A stretch of 64,000 nucleotides of DNA from Mesostigma viride (Eukaryota; Streptophyta; Mesostigmatophyceae; Mesostigmatales; Mesostigmataceae): contig RPFO01000015.1 in assembly GCA_009746045.1 (NCBI GenBank), positions 3,289,836-3,353,835 of the forward strand, in the 5' to 3' direction. This document shows positions 1 through 12,360 of this stretch, piece by piece. Positions within the stretch are counted from its first letter, which is position 1. Every line of letters begins with the position of its first letter. Below the pieces are notes generated by a model that saw nothing but the letters and a program-made list of their open reading frames with translations, made no database searches and was not told the DNA's origin. Made by a program: the position numbers and the translations under genes.

Positions 1-3000
1 CCACGGCTCCCTTTCTCGCTGCGTGGTGCTCAACCCAGCACAACCGACTCTGTGGGGCACACTGACAGCTACTTGCTTCGTATTGGCCAGGCATGCTAAA
101 TAGACTAAAGCACATGACAACTCGCGAGTAGATGGCACACGAGTATCTCTGGCAGCCCAGATGCAAGTGACCTGCAGGGACCCCATGCTCACCACAAGCA
201 AGCACGCTGACAGCTCACTGCCCATTTGTAACTGCCAAGTCTACCCATGTCGGTGGGCACGCAGTAGCGGCAGCAGACCCGCAGTGTACCCAATACAAGG
301 CCGCATATTACCAAATACCCGAGGCCACTGAGTGCCAAAGACAGAGACCTTTCGGCGAATGAATGGCCCAAGGCGGGGCGGGCAGTTGACTGCTAGCTGC
401 TGGGGTCAGCTTGCCACGGCGCACACAAGCTGGTGTTGCCCGAGGAGGCGGGCGGCTCTCAAGTCCCTCCGCTGTGCAAGGCAACCCCTCTGAGCACAAC
501 GTGAGAATGGCCCATCAACGCACGATAAATCCGTGAGTGGGTGAGACAACCTGCACCGTGCATTCCCAAACGACGCATGTTGCATGGCATCCAATTGACC
601 ACTGTGCATGCCCACCGCCCCACGCGCCGCCCAAGCGGTCCTTGGCAAGCTAGCGGACAAACCTTGATCTTGTGCAGACCATCAAATTATGTCAACTGGC
701 AATTCGCCACTCCCCGTCCTCTCCAACTCCCCCCACCCCTCACCCTCCCACCCCCCAAATTTTGCCCACCCATCAAATGACGTCCTGGCTGGTGGCATAG
801 GCTCTCCGGCCCGCCAACCAGCAGACACACGTGACAAGTGTTGTCGTTGTAACGGTCTCCACACCGTTAGTGATTCGTGACACCAGCCAATGCCCTTTGC
901 AATATCAGCGACGATGGTTGGTGACATCAGCCGCGACGGTTCGTGCGTTACCGCCACGCAAAGACCAGAGGGAGAGGGCCCCTGCTGCCATGTGGCAGGA
1001 AACCAACCTGGTTCAGGCCATGCAAAAACAAGTGCACCAGGAAGTGACCATGCTCAGACGACCTTATGTGACGGGAAACGCTTCATGGACGGCGAGAGCC
1101 ATGATAGCTCAACCCATGCTAGCTAGAGCGATTAGAAGTGGCCATGATTACTCAGCAGGCCCTGCAGGCTGAAAACCCTTGAGGGTGCACACAATACCAG
1201 CATACCGGAAGCCGCTTCCGGTGATGCGCCACGAGGAAGCTGCAGGATAGCGGCCACCTCTCCTTGCTTGGCAAGACAGCCACACCACCAGGTGGCTGCA
1301 GCCCCATCAAATAAATTAAGAGAGGCGACCAATATTGACATTGCTGTCGACTGGCATGGCTCTCAATCCCTGGTCCCCACGCACCCAACACCGGATGTCT
1401 AGAGCTGGGCAAGGTAGCTGGGGACCGTGCGATGTCAACGCAGCAGCTGCCTCCCGCCCAGGATGGCATCCCTTCCGACCAGGTCTCCCAGGCTCGTGGC
1501 AACCATCTCACCGTAGGCTCGCCCGCACCGGTGTGGAACAGCGCATGACCAGGATGTGCTGTCCACTGTGGCCAGCGACAGGGGGCCGTAGGTCATGCCA
1601 CGAATGGCATCGCCAACCGGACTGGGGGGCATTACAAGTAATCGGGGGCCCGCGCTAGGATGATGGGAAGGAATGATGATGAAAAGGACCGTGGGCACAG
1701 CATAAGGAGAATTCATATTGGCCGATACGACGGTGCTGGCTTGTAACACCCGGCATAAGTATGCATACGACCCAGGGGGTAAGTGACAAGGGAGAAAAAA
1801 GGCCGGATTCACCATAATCAGCCCAGGTTGTCCAACCAGGTCGGGGTTTGAAGCCAGGTCTGGGTCATCCCACCAATGTGTCACTCCCATTCCCGTGCCA
1901 GCCCATGTGGCACCCCCATAGCTCCTTTCACACACTGGATGGACCAACAAACCTGCTCCTTGCTTGATGACGCAGTAGGCAAGCGCCCCCACGCTCCATA
2001 GCAAGGACACGCGCACGGTGCCCTATGCCATGCAAGCGCCCCAGGGTACGCACCGCGCGGCAACCGCCATGTCAGCCCTGTGTCCAGGTCCATGTCATAT
2101 GCCTGGTCAGGCTTAACCAGTTGAGCTGGGCAGGTTGAAAGTGCTGCCCGCAGGGCATCCTGGTGACAAATGACAGGTCGCCAACTTGTGACGAATGACA
2201 GAATTCCTCCTCATGATAACTGGCAGATCACGATTGCGTCCACCTGCCGCTGAACAACCATTGGAGGCGGTGGTCCATCGTGGGAACCGGAGCACTGGCA
2301 TCCGACACATCATCGTCGCAACAAGCAGCGCGCCGCCGTAGGGGTGCAGTCGGTACATCATCGCCACTGCACAAGTCGACGCACACACACGGTCGGTGGC
2401 GCATGCGGCGTCCTGTTGAGAGCAGCATTGTTGCGACAAGCTGCATGGCGTCGACGTTGCTGGCAGTGAGCGAGGTTGCCAGCAAATGCAGAGCTGCCAC
2501 AGCAACAAGCCTGCCGCAGCATGACGGCACAGGCTCATGCAGGTGCGACAGAAAGCACATGTGTCGGCAGCGCCGGCAGCCAAACCCCAGAGGCACTCCC
2601 TTTTGCATGCCCCTGCTTTCGCCCGCCCCTGCCAACATACGTGCGTAGAGCACATTGCAAGGAGAACCTGCGTAGAAAGGAGGCATCTCGAGAAAAAAAT
2701 TGACATCTGGTGCCCTGTATGCCCTGTGCCCCGCACCCTGGGCCCTGGGCCCTGGGCCAATCCTCTCCTGCAACGGTCGGAGAGTCGCATGGCACACTCT
2801 CGACTGCAACGGTCCGAAAAACAGCGCCGAGCCAAGTGCAAACTCACGTGGCAGCTGGCACAGCGAGAAGACCTGCCATTTCCCACCCCCAGGGAGAGGT
2901 ATGCCTGCATGTCTGCCAGCACACATGGTTGAGCCGGCCAGCATGTAGGCAGACACTGGGTGCTTTGGTCAGCCTGCCTCACACGGGGCGGCAGGCATGG

Positions 3001-4670
3001 ACGGCCTGCCTAGTATTACTGAAAGAGTGGCCAGGCCTCGGCCTAAGTAAACGATCTGTGCCTAACTAAATGGCCTTAAGCACAGGAGACCCAACGTGAT
3101 CCGGATAGGCAAACATGAAGTCGTAGCCGCACCCTGGCCTGAACACACATTGTGGCACGCGCTGTGCCAGGCTTTTGCTCACTGCCGCTGGAGCGGACAC
3201 AACACAGCATAGACGAAACCCAGGCACGTCGCTCGTATCGCCCCACACGGCAACCCTTCACGAACGCCTACTCGTGAGCGCGTGACTGCGTGCAAACGGG
3301 TTCGTGTGTGCCCCGCTGCTACGCAGTCACGCGCAAACGGGTGGTAGGGCAGTCCCTGCAGGCAGGTCTGCCCGGTCCAAGGCGCAGGCACCTCGCCGCT
3401 GCCACCCCCTTGGCCCAGGCATCTCATGCACTACTTGCGCGAATCGAGAGGTGGTACGTATCGCTTCGCCGGTGCCCATTGCCCAGGTGGCGCCGTCATC
3501 CCCCCACCCGCTGCTCATCGCCTTACACCACCAGCCTTTCATTATTTACACCAAAAGCGTCTCAACACCACACCACCCGCCTCTCATCACTAGACAACTG
3601 GGCAGTCATCATGAGAGAAAGCACTCCTTCAGTCGACCACCGGGCCTACTCCAAACGAGAGCACCAGCCTCTTAAACCTCACTGGGCCTGCACCTCACGA
3701 AAGCACCGAGGAGCGCCCCGCCTGCTCGTCCGACCGCAGGTTTGCGAACATGAGGAGGGCACCCGCCAGGTTGACGGCGGCCAGCTGCAAGCACGCGAGA
3801 ACATAAAGAGAGCGCCAGTACAAACAGAGCCGATGGTTGGAGGGGGGCATGCGGCCACCACAATAAGCATAAGAAGATGGCTCCGAAGCAATCAGCGTGA
3901 GAAATTGGGGGTATCAGCTTGGGCCAGACTTGGGGTAACCGCTTGTGACAAATTTGTAGTAGCTTATGATTTATTTGGGGCAAGTATAGCTTGTGGTAAT
4001 GCGGGGTGTTGATAGCTTGTGATTAATGTGGGGTGATTATACCTATGTATTCAGGTCGGCTCTTGTTGCAGGAAGTGAACACGGTGAAGCCATGTAATTA
4101 TCAGCTATTGACACTCCCAGCAGGTTTCATGTAGGTTAAGCCCAGATCGGCGCAATAATGCCTCGGATTGCAAGCGTAAGGAAGCAGTACAGTGGTAAGC
4201 TGGAACTTTGACTAGCTGCTCATCACGCGTGGGAATAGTTACTAGGATATTAGAGGATAAATGTCTACTAGACTTCACAGGACTAGAACCAGCCGTGTAA
4301 TGAAAGTTATAAAACAAATCCTAAATAACGTCTCCGCATGAATTAAAAAACCTGCCACTAATTTCAATGGCCAGTTCTTCGCCAGAATTATGGAATCCGG
4401 TCACCTCAGGCAAGGGGTGGGCATCGCAAAGCCTAGATCTCATGAATGACTTGGGCCATCTTGCCATCAACCAGTATGCAGCCGCAGCATGGTGAGGGGC
4501 GCGATGACCAGATGGCCCCGTCCAGATTAGCCTGCATCAATAAACTAATAAGCAAGTGATTGCCTGCTTCAAACACCAGCTGTACACTCCCCCCCTCAAA
4601 CCCCACCTCGGCGCCTCAACCAGCCTGCATGTCGTGCACACACAGCCAGCCAGGAGCGCCCGCCAACGGC
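1..4670. other. No recognisable gene
   Basis: I find no conserved protein, RNA gene or mobile-element signature on either strand. Open frames exist, the longest on the minus strand at 2,113-2,982. It is rich in Cys, Arg and Ala, as expected for chance frames in GC-rich DNA, and matches no family I know. The segment could hold further exons of the minus-strand membrane-protein gene that begins to its right, but I could not identify any. Confidence 0.5.
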
Positions 4671-4819
4671 ACATACCACCCGCATCCCATCAGCAGGGGC
4701 GGCGCTGAGGGGGCGCAAGGAAAGCAAGGCCTATGAGGGGAGCCACGTACCACCCGCATCCCATCAGCAGGGGCGGCGCTGAGGGGGCGCGGAAAGCAAG
4801 GCCTATGAGGGGAGCCACG
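4671..4819. repeat. Tandem repeat of about 74 bp, two copies, at a splice donor
   Basis: Two nearly identical units lie directly downstream (minus strand) of the exon ending at 4,823. Each unit repeats the donor-side sequence GTACGTGGCTCCCC, so the real donor is followed by near-copies of itself. Each unit also holds a CCCCTCAG acceptor-like string, so each could be read as a short pseudo-exon. It fits the pattern of splice-edge duplication seen in other introns of the window. Confidence 0.75.
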
Positions 4820-4822
4820 TAC

Positions 4823-7800
4823 CAGCAGCAGCGTCGCCTGCACCTCCCTGACTGCCACCAGCACCGCAAACAAGATGAACAGGACCTGAGGTGGCAGCAC
4901 GCAAGCCAGACGGGAGCAGAAGGCGTACACGGGAGGTGACAACCACAGGCAAGAAGCAAGCAGACGCACACAACATTTCTGCAAGGCCATTAAACGCCGT
5001 AGCACGCTACAGATTACGCTGTTAGCACGCTACAGGTCACCTGTTGTATAGGCATGGACTCAGAACGTTTAGTCCCACAGGATCTCATTGTGTTGATACA
5101 TGCTCGGTGGCGGCCGGCGTGCCCTGGCCTGGAATAACACCACGCACGGCAGCACCCACTAGAGCTCTGATGGTTAACAAACCTCGGAGTTGATACCTGT
5201 GCCAACACCCAGTTCATCCCCAGGCAAGAACTAGAAAATCCCACTCCCTCGCGAAGCCTAGTGGTGCTGACATGAAAGCGTTGGGTTCGACCAGGAATAA
5301 GGCCAAGCTGGAACAAAAGCTCTCAACAACGCATGCCCTTGAATGCGTAACGCATGCCCTTGAATGCGTAACATGCCAATGGCCTCCATGTCGCTACCCA
5401 GGTCGTCGACCGTGGCATGCACCATCCACTGACCCCTAAGTGCCACAACGGCTCCTGTCCCTTTACGTCAAGCAATCCTTTGGCCAAGCTTCCCTTAGGC
5501 CAAGGTCCGCTGGCTGCCCATTGTATTTCCATGCCTGCAAGCAGCCACCCACTGGTATGGAGTAGCGCAGGACCCCCATGCAGGACACTGCTGTGGGCGG
5601 CCGACAACACGAGGCCTCTATTTCCATCTGTCTTCCCCCCAGTTCCCCAGCCCCCTTTGCCCCCCTCAGCTCCGCCCTCAACCCCCCTCCCCCCCCCCAA
5701 AAATCTCTTCTCTTGCCTCAGGTCCTTTTTAACTCCTCCCTCCCTTCCATCCCTCCACGTGGTGCTTGACCTGGGCAAACCTGCATGCTAGGCTGTGCAG
5801 GGGCGTCCTAGAGCGGGGCCGGATGGCCACGTCCAATCATGACGCTCCGCGCACTCACCTTCTCACCTGGTACCTCATCCCACCCACCCACTCCTGCCAT
5901 CCCCTCCATTCCTTCCCCGGTCTCCATGGTCCTTTGCCCAATCTTCTCAGCCGTTCTCCTCACCCATTCTCCTCACCCATTCTCCTCACCATTCCGGTCG
6001 CAATGGAAGGCCCAACGACCACCCACTTGCCTCTCACCGCTTGTGCATCCCGCCCTTCCCCCGATTTCCCCCTTCATGCTGATCGCCCCCCACCCATATC
6101 CCTGCCCCATTCTCACCCACACCCCTCACCATGCGGCTCACGACAGACGCCGTGTAGAACGCCTGCGCGCCGATGCCTGCCGCATCGCCCAGCGCCGTGC
6201 CCAGGTACTGCATGCCAAACACCTGCGGGTGGCACAACGCGCCGTGGTCCCATAGCACAACGCGTAGTGTAATGGTTTAACTTCACGGCCAATATCATGG
6301 CTAAACTTTGCGACGGATTTCATGGTGGTTGAAGTTTGCTACGGCGCATGGCACCGTCTGACGGGGCAGCACACGCCATGGCTCGTGGTTGTGGTGCACA
6401 GCATGGTTCAACGGCCCAGTGTCCATGGGCGGTAAATGCCATAGAATGCTACCGCTGTGCCAGGCACATCACTGTGTCACTATAATCTTTAGTGTTGTCA
6501 TCAAGACCATCATCAGAATCATCAGACACTGCAGACACCTACATTAGCTAGACAGGATGCATGGTTGCTTGGAAAACCCCAGCTGTACTATCACTTAGCT
6601 CATTCCGTGCAAAGGTACGTACGAGGGTCGCGTTATCCCACGCGCCTATGCCTGTCCTTCCTTTTACAGCATGTCACGGACATCTGGCCGCAGTGTCAGA
6701 ACCCCCCGATCCGTTACTTCTAGAGAAGAGGTTGGTTGAACGTTGGCAACATGATTGATAAAGGATGTTTGCAAAGGGCCCACGAGGCCTGCAATGTGCG
6801 TGATGCTGTCTTCCCATACACACATTGGTAAGCGACCGCCTCGCGAGGCAAATCGATATATTAGCCCCTTTTTATATTCATTAGCCCAGGTCAACATGGT
6901 GAATAGTAGAAAGGGACGGGGTTTCGCTCTTCCAGGACATAGCCATGGAGAGGTCCCCTTGTTCATATATCTCATTCGCCCCCTGGCCCCCTCACGTACC
7001 ATGCACAGGACCCCCCCCACGCGGATCCACCCTCCCGTGATCGTCCGCACGTCAAACAACAGGCCTGCATGGCACGAGAGTCGCGGATGCCAGAAAACAA
7101 GGGACCAGGGCACAGGACATCATCGTTCCATATTATTTATTAGCAGCAGCGAGGCACAGGTGGGTGTGACCTGCAGGCGAGGGTCAGCAGGGAAAGCAAA
7201 TCAGATGGAAAAGGACTTGCGGCTCAACAGGAAGGAACTTGCAAGGAATGACATCAACAAGCTGCACACGACAGCCAGCAACCATGTTCCTTTGGCAATG
7301 AGAGGAGTGCCCAGAGCTGAAAGGGCAGTAGGAATTAAAAGCTATAAGGGCATAAGGGCTGTAGACCATCAGGGCAATGAGGGCTACAAGGGTCATATGG
7401 GTTATGAAGGCCATGACAGGCGTCCTAATCTCCGCCGCTCATCATCAAGCTCCTGGGGAATTTCAACAGGTGCGGACAGCCAGGCAGGACGGTGGGGCTA
7501 TGCGGTGCCAAGTGCTGACATCATCGAGATGGTCGGAAGGTGCCATGTGAAGAGCGATGAAGGAGGGCACGGGAGGGGGACCATGGACCGAACATGGTGG
7601 CGGGTGTGGCGAGCAGTGCCAGGCCGGCCACGACAGCCCAACCAAGCCCACCCCCAACGACAACCACCAGGCCAACCCCCGCCCCCCCCCCCAAACAGCA
7701 ACAACCACCATACACCGAGCATGGTGCTCGGCATGCAAGAAACGCTCGCAGCAAGAAGTGCTAGCGCCGACAATCCCCCAACACCCCATTCCACCCCCCT

Positions 7801-8183
7801 GCTGCACCCCCCACACCCGCCCGAATGTCCACCCCACCCCACCACCACGTGCCGACCACGGTGTACGCGTCCAGGGAAACACCACTACATTGGTTGGCTT
7901 CTGTACTCGTTGCATTCGCGCGAGGCAGCCGGCCCACATCCCGGCCCACCTCCCCCGCCACGCACACGCGACCAGCAGGGGAACGAGGCACCGGCCCACC
8001 TCCCCCCCCACGCACCGAACACGGTGAGGGGGGCCACCAGGAGCGCCAGCCCGACGAGGAAGATGTACGCGCCCGTGAATGCGGCCGACTTGCCCGCGCG
8101 GCTCATCTGGTTGAGCGAAGCGCCTTTGCCCGATAGGCGCGCAGCCATGCCGATGCGCTCCTCCACACTGCTGGCGTACATGC
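4823..8183 (-). CDS. Multi-exon membrane protein, partial, function unknown
   Basis: Four exons read leftward with matching phases and GT-AG borders: 8,016-8,183, 7,000-7,064, 6,130-6,222 and 4,823-4,885. The first ends in a hydrophobic helix (AYIFLVGLALLVAPLTVFG). The second gives LLFDVRTITGGWIRVGGVLC, the third contains FGMQYLGTALGDAAG and FYTASVVSR, and the fourth is a hydrophobic segment (VLFILFAVLVAVREVQ). Donors include GTGCGT, GTACGT and GTGAGG. The short motifs GGVL..FGMxYLG..A and FY.A.V.SR recall small multi-pass proteins annotated only as hypothetical in algae and plants; I cannot name a function. An exon may be missing between 4,886 and 6,129, and both ends of the gene are unidentified. 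MinC lies upstream in the same direction, probably as a separate gene. Confidence 0.6.
5329..5370. repeat. 21-bp direct repeat, two perfect copies
   Basis: Two back-to-back copies of a 21-bp unit containing ACGCATGCCC lie in the long intron between the 6,130-6,222 and 4,823-4,885 exons. There is no sign of function. Confidence 0.85.
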
Positions 8184-8289
8184 CTGCGGGGACGATGCTG
8201 CATCAAGGGTGGGCAGTGAGGGGTGGAGAGGGCAGGAGCAAGCGCGGTACAGAGGGGCAAGATGAGCACGTGGTCACTAGACCGGGATG

Positions 8290-8545
8290 TGTGCGCTCCT
8301 CCATGCTGCTGGCGTACGTGCGCGCTGGGGAGGACGCTGCATGAAGGGTAGGCAGCGGGGGTTGATTAGGGGCATATTGCACAGGGTAGATTGATTGTGC
8401 TGTTCTAGGGACTGCGGTGTGGCTACTGTCATACATGCGCGAGGATGATCCTGAGTAGAAGTTGTGTTGTGACGACGGGGGTGGACTGACCGCACTCTGC
8501 TAGAGAAAGGGGCGTGGGTAGCTGCTGGCATATGTACGCGCGGGG
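8290..8545 (-). repeat. Decayed copies of an exon's acceptor edge
   Basis: The acceptor and first codons of the membrane-protein exon ending at 8,183 (minus strand, GCATGTACGCCAGCAG) recur upstream in weakened form near 8,321, 8,438 and 8,537. The copies are about 100-140 bp apart. The nearest extends over about 75 bp at roughly 78% identity by eye. None keeps the reading frame of the real exon. Confidence 0.6.
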
Positions 8546-8922
8546 GCACCCGGGTGCAACAAAGAACGAAAGCAAGTTCCCATTTCCCCAAAGGATTGTG
8601 TCTGAGATGGCCTACGCTTGCCCCCACGCAATTCCCAACACTTTCATTCCCCCGATCATGGCTTGTGCGCCGATACGCCAACGTATGAGTGCGCCAGGGA
8701 TCGCCACCAAGTTCTCCACCACGCAAGCAGCTGATAATGATAGCAGTTGGTAATCATAATAACAATAATGAGAATAATAATGACAGTGATCATACATGCT
8801 ACTTTGTCCAATCGCCTGCCTGTGCACTTGCGCGCCACCGCCGGATACAGCAGGGAGAAAACACCCACGCTCTTGTCACGCACACAGAGATACCTACCCA
8901 ACATCCCCCCCCCAAAACACAC

Positions 8923-10067
8923 CTGATTGTCCCCCCCGCACCGATGCGCGCCACCTCGGGGTACAGCTCCTTCCCCTCGGGCCCGTACGCGACGCGGTCG
9001 GCGATGCGGATCGTGCTCGGGTGCATCTCCATCGCCATGATCTGGCAGTCGCGGTCGCCGTCCTTGCCCGCGTGCGCCTCCCCGTTCAGCCGCCCCCACA
9101 CGACGATGTCGCCGCCCGCGAGGATCGCGCTCTGGCGGTTGACGTTGCCGTAGACCTGGGGAAGGGGGGGGGGGGGGGAGTCGGTGGTAAGGAGAGTTGG
9201 AGGTACGCGAGAGGTGTCGGTTGATTTGCAATGGGACTGGAGACTGGGACTGGGGAGTTGGTGACGAGGACCCGAGAGAGGAAGGTGTGAGTTGAATAGC
9301 AAAAAGAAGGTCGTCGTGGCTGCAGACCTGGGAGGGGTGAGGAAGGACGGAATGGGTGATGAGACCCAAACGGGAGTGTCAGTGAATACACTACGACGGT
9401 CAGCAAGACTGCAACTTCTGCGTCAAAGCAGGGCTACTGTCTGCCGCAGCATGTGATGGCAACGCGGCAGCCTGATGCCCGCCCGTGTCACCCCACCATG
9501 GGGTGACATGGTCAGGCGTGCGGCACCAAGGGGACGTTGGCTTGCGATAAAGTTGGATGTGCGCGCGGTGCCCACCCGACCCGCGTTCCCATACGGCCGA
9601 CCCCCGATGCACCGTGGGTATGCGCAAACATGGGGTACCCACCCACCCTTGTTGGGGCACGGTGTCTGACCTACCACCACCACACATGACCCGTGCAGTG
9701 TTTAGCCTACCACCACTACAAGCAACGTGGCTAGATCCACCGACCACCGCCGTAAAATTTCAACCTACCACGCGATAAGCAGGGCAATGGTGTCCACGGA
9801 CCACCGCGGTGTGCAGGTCAACCCACCATGCGTGTGCGCAAGTCCTCGACGGTGTGGCCCCCTAAAACCGTCATCCACGTATTGGCATATAACCCTACCA
9901 CGCGTGTGCGCAGAGAAACACGTTAACCCACCACCACGGTGCCAGGGTATTCCACAGTCTGCCCGCCTCGAATCGTCCTCTTCACATAGAGCGCAGGCAG
10001 GCCCTGGCTGTTGGAGGCGGCCTGGTTGCTGGCGGACGATGGGCTGGGTGGTGGCGGTGGCGATTTC
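8923..10067 (-). CDS. minC: MinC-like septum-site protein, C-terminal domain exons (partial)
   Basis: Two exons encode a MinC C-terminal beta-helix domain, the part that binds MinD and inhibits FtsZ ring formation; in algae this acts in the plastid. Exon 9,932-10,067 ends in ALYVKRTIRGGQTVEYPGTV and splices at GTGGGT in phase 0. Exon 8,923-9,155 starts at a CCCCAG acceptor with VYGNVNRQSAILAGGDIVVW, continues GRLNGEAHAGKDGD, then MEMHPSTIRIADRVA, and ends PEVARIGAGGTIR before a GTGTGT donor. The GDIVVWGRL.G.AHAG and IRIAD..A..PE blocks are the family's signature, and the PEVA tail resembles cyanobacterial MinC. A Pro/Ser linker precedes the domain. The N-terminal domain, start, transit peptide and last few residues were not found; a final short exon near 8,690-8,740 is possible. 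Family confidence is high, the gene model incomplete. Confidence 0.85.
9670..9931 (-). repeat. Series of decayed donor-edge copies in the MinC intron
   Basis: Directly after the MinC donor (minus strand, CCGTGGTG|GTGGGTTAAC at 9,931/9,932) the intron holds five weakened copies of the same edge, such as CGCGTG|GTAGGGTTAT. They lie near 9,898, 9,826, 9,768, 9,710 and 9,674, 33-72 bp apart. A sixth edge-like copy, of the downstream acceptor, lies near 9,327 (CTCCCAG|GTCTGCAG against CCCCAG|GTCTACGG). Confidence 0.6.
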
Positions 10068-10084
10068 CTGTGGCTCAGCAAGCG

Positions 10085-10220
10085 GGTCCGCAGGTGTGCG
10101 TGGTAACACATGTGTGCAGCATAACACGTGTGGTATAACGCATGTTCAGCATCACATGTAGGTGGTTTGACATGTATGTGGTACAACAAACGTGTGTGGT
10201 ACTACAGGTGTGTGTATAAC
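10085..10220. repeat. Short degenerate repeats rich in ACACGTGTGG
   Basis: About five loosely repeated units containing ACATGTGTG, ACACGTGTGGTA and ACATGTATGTGGTA lie just upstream (minus strand) of the first recognised MinC exon. They are probably intronic. Confidence 0.5.
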
Positions 10221-11640
10221 ATGACTGCGATTCGAACATCAGAGCAAGCAGGAAGAGGGACAGCGAGGGAGAGCAAAGAGGGGCAGGAACTAGGAGTGGG
10301 GAGAGGTGGGAATGGGGGAGGTAATTTTAGTCCATTGCGATTGGAGCTTGACATCTATCACGCCAGATTGCAGTCAAATGTTTTCCCGGGGAGAGGAGAC
10401 ACAGAGGCATCAGCACCCTGCCAGGAGATAAAGAGGCCATGGCATCAGCATGCATTCAATCATTCAATCACGCACATTCATTCACGAGCATCAGTGTGCA
10501 TGGTCATGCGATTAGGCTGCGCAATGACATGATGAAGAAAGCAGCATGCGTCGAATTGTGTCTGCTCACAGGGCTCAGCGGGCTCTTCAACACCAGTTTG
10601 TCAAGTTGATGCCAAGTGTTTGCAGCAGACTATGTTCCTGATAAGAGGTTTCTGTAATACACAGAAAACATGGTATCGACAGAGGAACTTGTGACGCTCG
10701 GGGAGAACGGTCTGAGGCTACCACGCATCCACACAATCCAGTGCTGACGTTCTCGCTAATGCAAACTGAGGGATTAAGTTTATGCCACACGCTACCCATT
10801 CAGCTTGGTTTCAGCAGTGGCGCAGAAGGTATCCGCGCTGTAACAAGCTGTAAGCGACGAAATGGTCACGCATCCCAATTCGAGTCTGACTACATGGAGC
10901 AAAATGATGGGTTAGCGTGACATGCCGATATCGGAACGAGAGAGGACGGCCCCTGCGAGAGGACGACGCTGCCAACAAGTATGACCTGAAGAACAAGCAA
11001 CGTACGCTTGGGGGCTTGGCCTCGGCAGTGGACCAGGTACCGGTTGTGTGCCCTCGAGGTTTCGCGGGGGCGGCTGAGAGTTGGGGGGCATGCCGGCCGC
11101 AGAACACCGGGTGACAGGTATCCTAGCGTGCAATTTTCCGTGGGATTGGGAAAAGCTTCTGCGTGATGTGGCTGCATTTAAAAGCCCTACATGTGGATTG
11201 GCGAGAAGCCCGGTTGCAACGGGAGCCATGATACCTTGCAGGCAAGGTATTGCGAAGCTACTCAATGATATTAATGTGCCGCTAAGAGGTCCAACAATGA
11301 GGCCTTCTGAAATACTGTTGTGCGAGAGCACGGCACGTCAATCCCTTGGCGGTTACTACTCGCGACCCAAGCCGGCTGGGCTCGCCAAATTGATCGTGCC
11401 AAATGCCCGCGTGTTTGAAAAGCCCGCACTGCACTGCCACCCATGTGCAGCTGCACTGGCAGTAAATTTGGCGGGTTCTGACTTCTGAGTTCCGACTCCG
11501 CCGGGTGCGAGTCCAATTCACAGGCCGGATAAATATTTCAGTATCTGGCTGTCCGCGACACTCCCGCAGCTAGTGTATACCACCCCCCGCCCCCCCGGAA
11601 ACGCTCCCAAAAAAATGAAAAAATTATTTAGTAGTATATA
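10221..11640. other. Unassigned stretch
   Basis: No family is recognised. A plus-strand open frame at 11,081-11,488 (135 aa, containing ARQSLGGYYSRPKPAGLAKL) looks less biased in composition than chance frames, but I know no relative and see no splice context. It may be part of an old repeat. The missing MinC N-terminal exons could lie here. Confidence 0.3.
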
Positions 11641-11925
11641 TGCATTTTAGTATGGACAAGCTCAAGAAGGCGCAAAGCCGACCGTAACTCTAGTAGTCGA
11701 GATTCGATTCGTCCGCCGACAGATGGCAACTCGCAGTCAACTAAAGCTTATGAAGGGGGCTAAAAAAAAGAAAACTGAGTCGGGAGACAAATAACGACAC
11801 GCTGTGTGGGCCTGAAACGCCGCAGTCGGTCCGCCCTTCCCAGTTCCCACCCGGCCACCCGGAGGCCATTCGCCGCCTCAGTGAGACGCCCCGCCCAAGG
11901 CGAGGTCGCAACCCCCCTCTCCCCT

Positions 11926-12345
11926 CAGCGAGACGTCATAGTATGCGGGATCCCCCGCCCCCGGCGCCCCCCCACCCACCCGGAGGTCCCCCCTACCCCT
12001 ACCCCCCTCAGCGAGGGCCCTCCATGATGCACTGGCGGATCCGTCCCCCGCACCCCCACCCACCCACCCACCCGGAGGTGCCCCCCCCTCTCCCCCCCCC
12101 CCCCTCAGCGAGACGTCATAGTATGCGGGATCCCCCGCCCCCCGCGCCCCCCCACCCACCCGGAGGTCCCCCCCACCCCCACCCCCCTCAGCGAGGGCCC
12201 TCCATGATGCACTGGCGGATCCGTCCCCCGCGCCCCGGCCCCATCCCCCCACCCACCCACCCACCCGGAGGTGCCCCCCCCCCTCTCCCCCCGGGCCCCT
12301 TGATCCGCGAGGGCCGGCCACGATGCGCTGGCGGATCCGTCCCCC
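11926..12345. repeat. GC-rich tandem repeat, about 180-bp unit
   Basis: Alternating blocks, AGCGAGACGTCATAGTATGC and GGGCCCTCCATGATGCACTG, separated by C-rich CCCACCCACCCGGAGG stretches, recur two to three times. The long minus-strand frame across this segment is Gly/Arg/Ala-rich and is explained by the repeat. Confidence 0.75.
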
Positions 12346-12360
12346 GCCCCTCCCCGCCCC

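Noticed and set aside
2113-2982. 289-codon minus-strand frame as a Cys-rich secreted protein
   Set aside because: Cys and Trp are spread without pattern, there is no signal peptide, and overlapping frames are equally long.
6755-8344. 529-codon plus-strand open frame
   Set aside because: It lies antisense to well-supported spliced exons, is Pro/His/Arg-rich low complexity and has no family motif; it reflects stop-poor GC-rich DNA.
8612-8745. Last MinC exon containing VVENLVAIPGALIR
   Set aside because: The frame does not follow from the strong GTGTGT donor of the preceding exon, and the sequence is not MinC-like.
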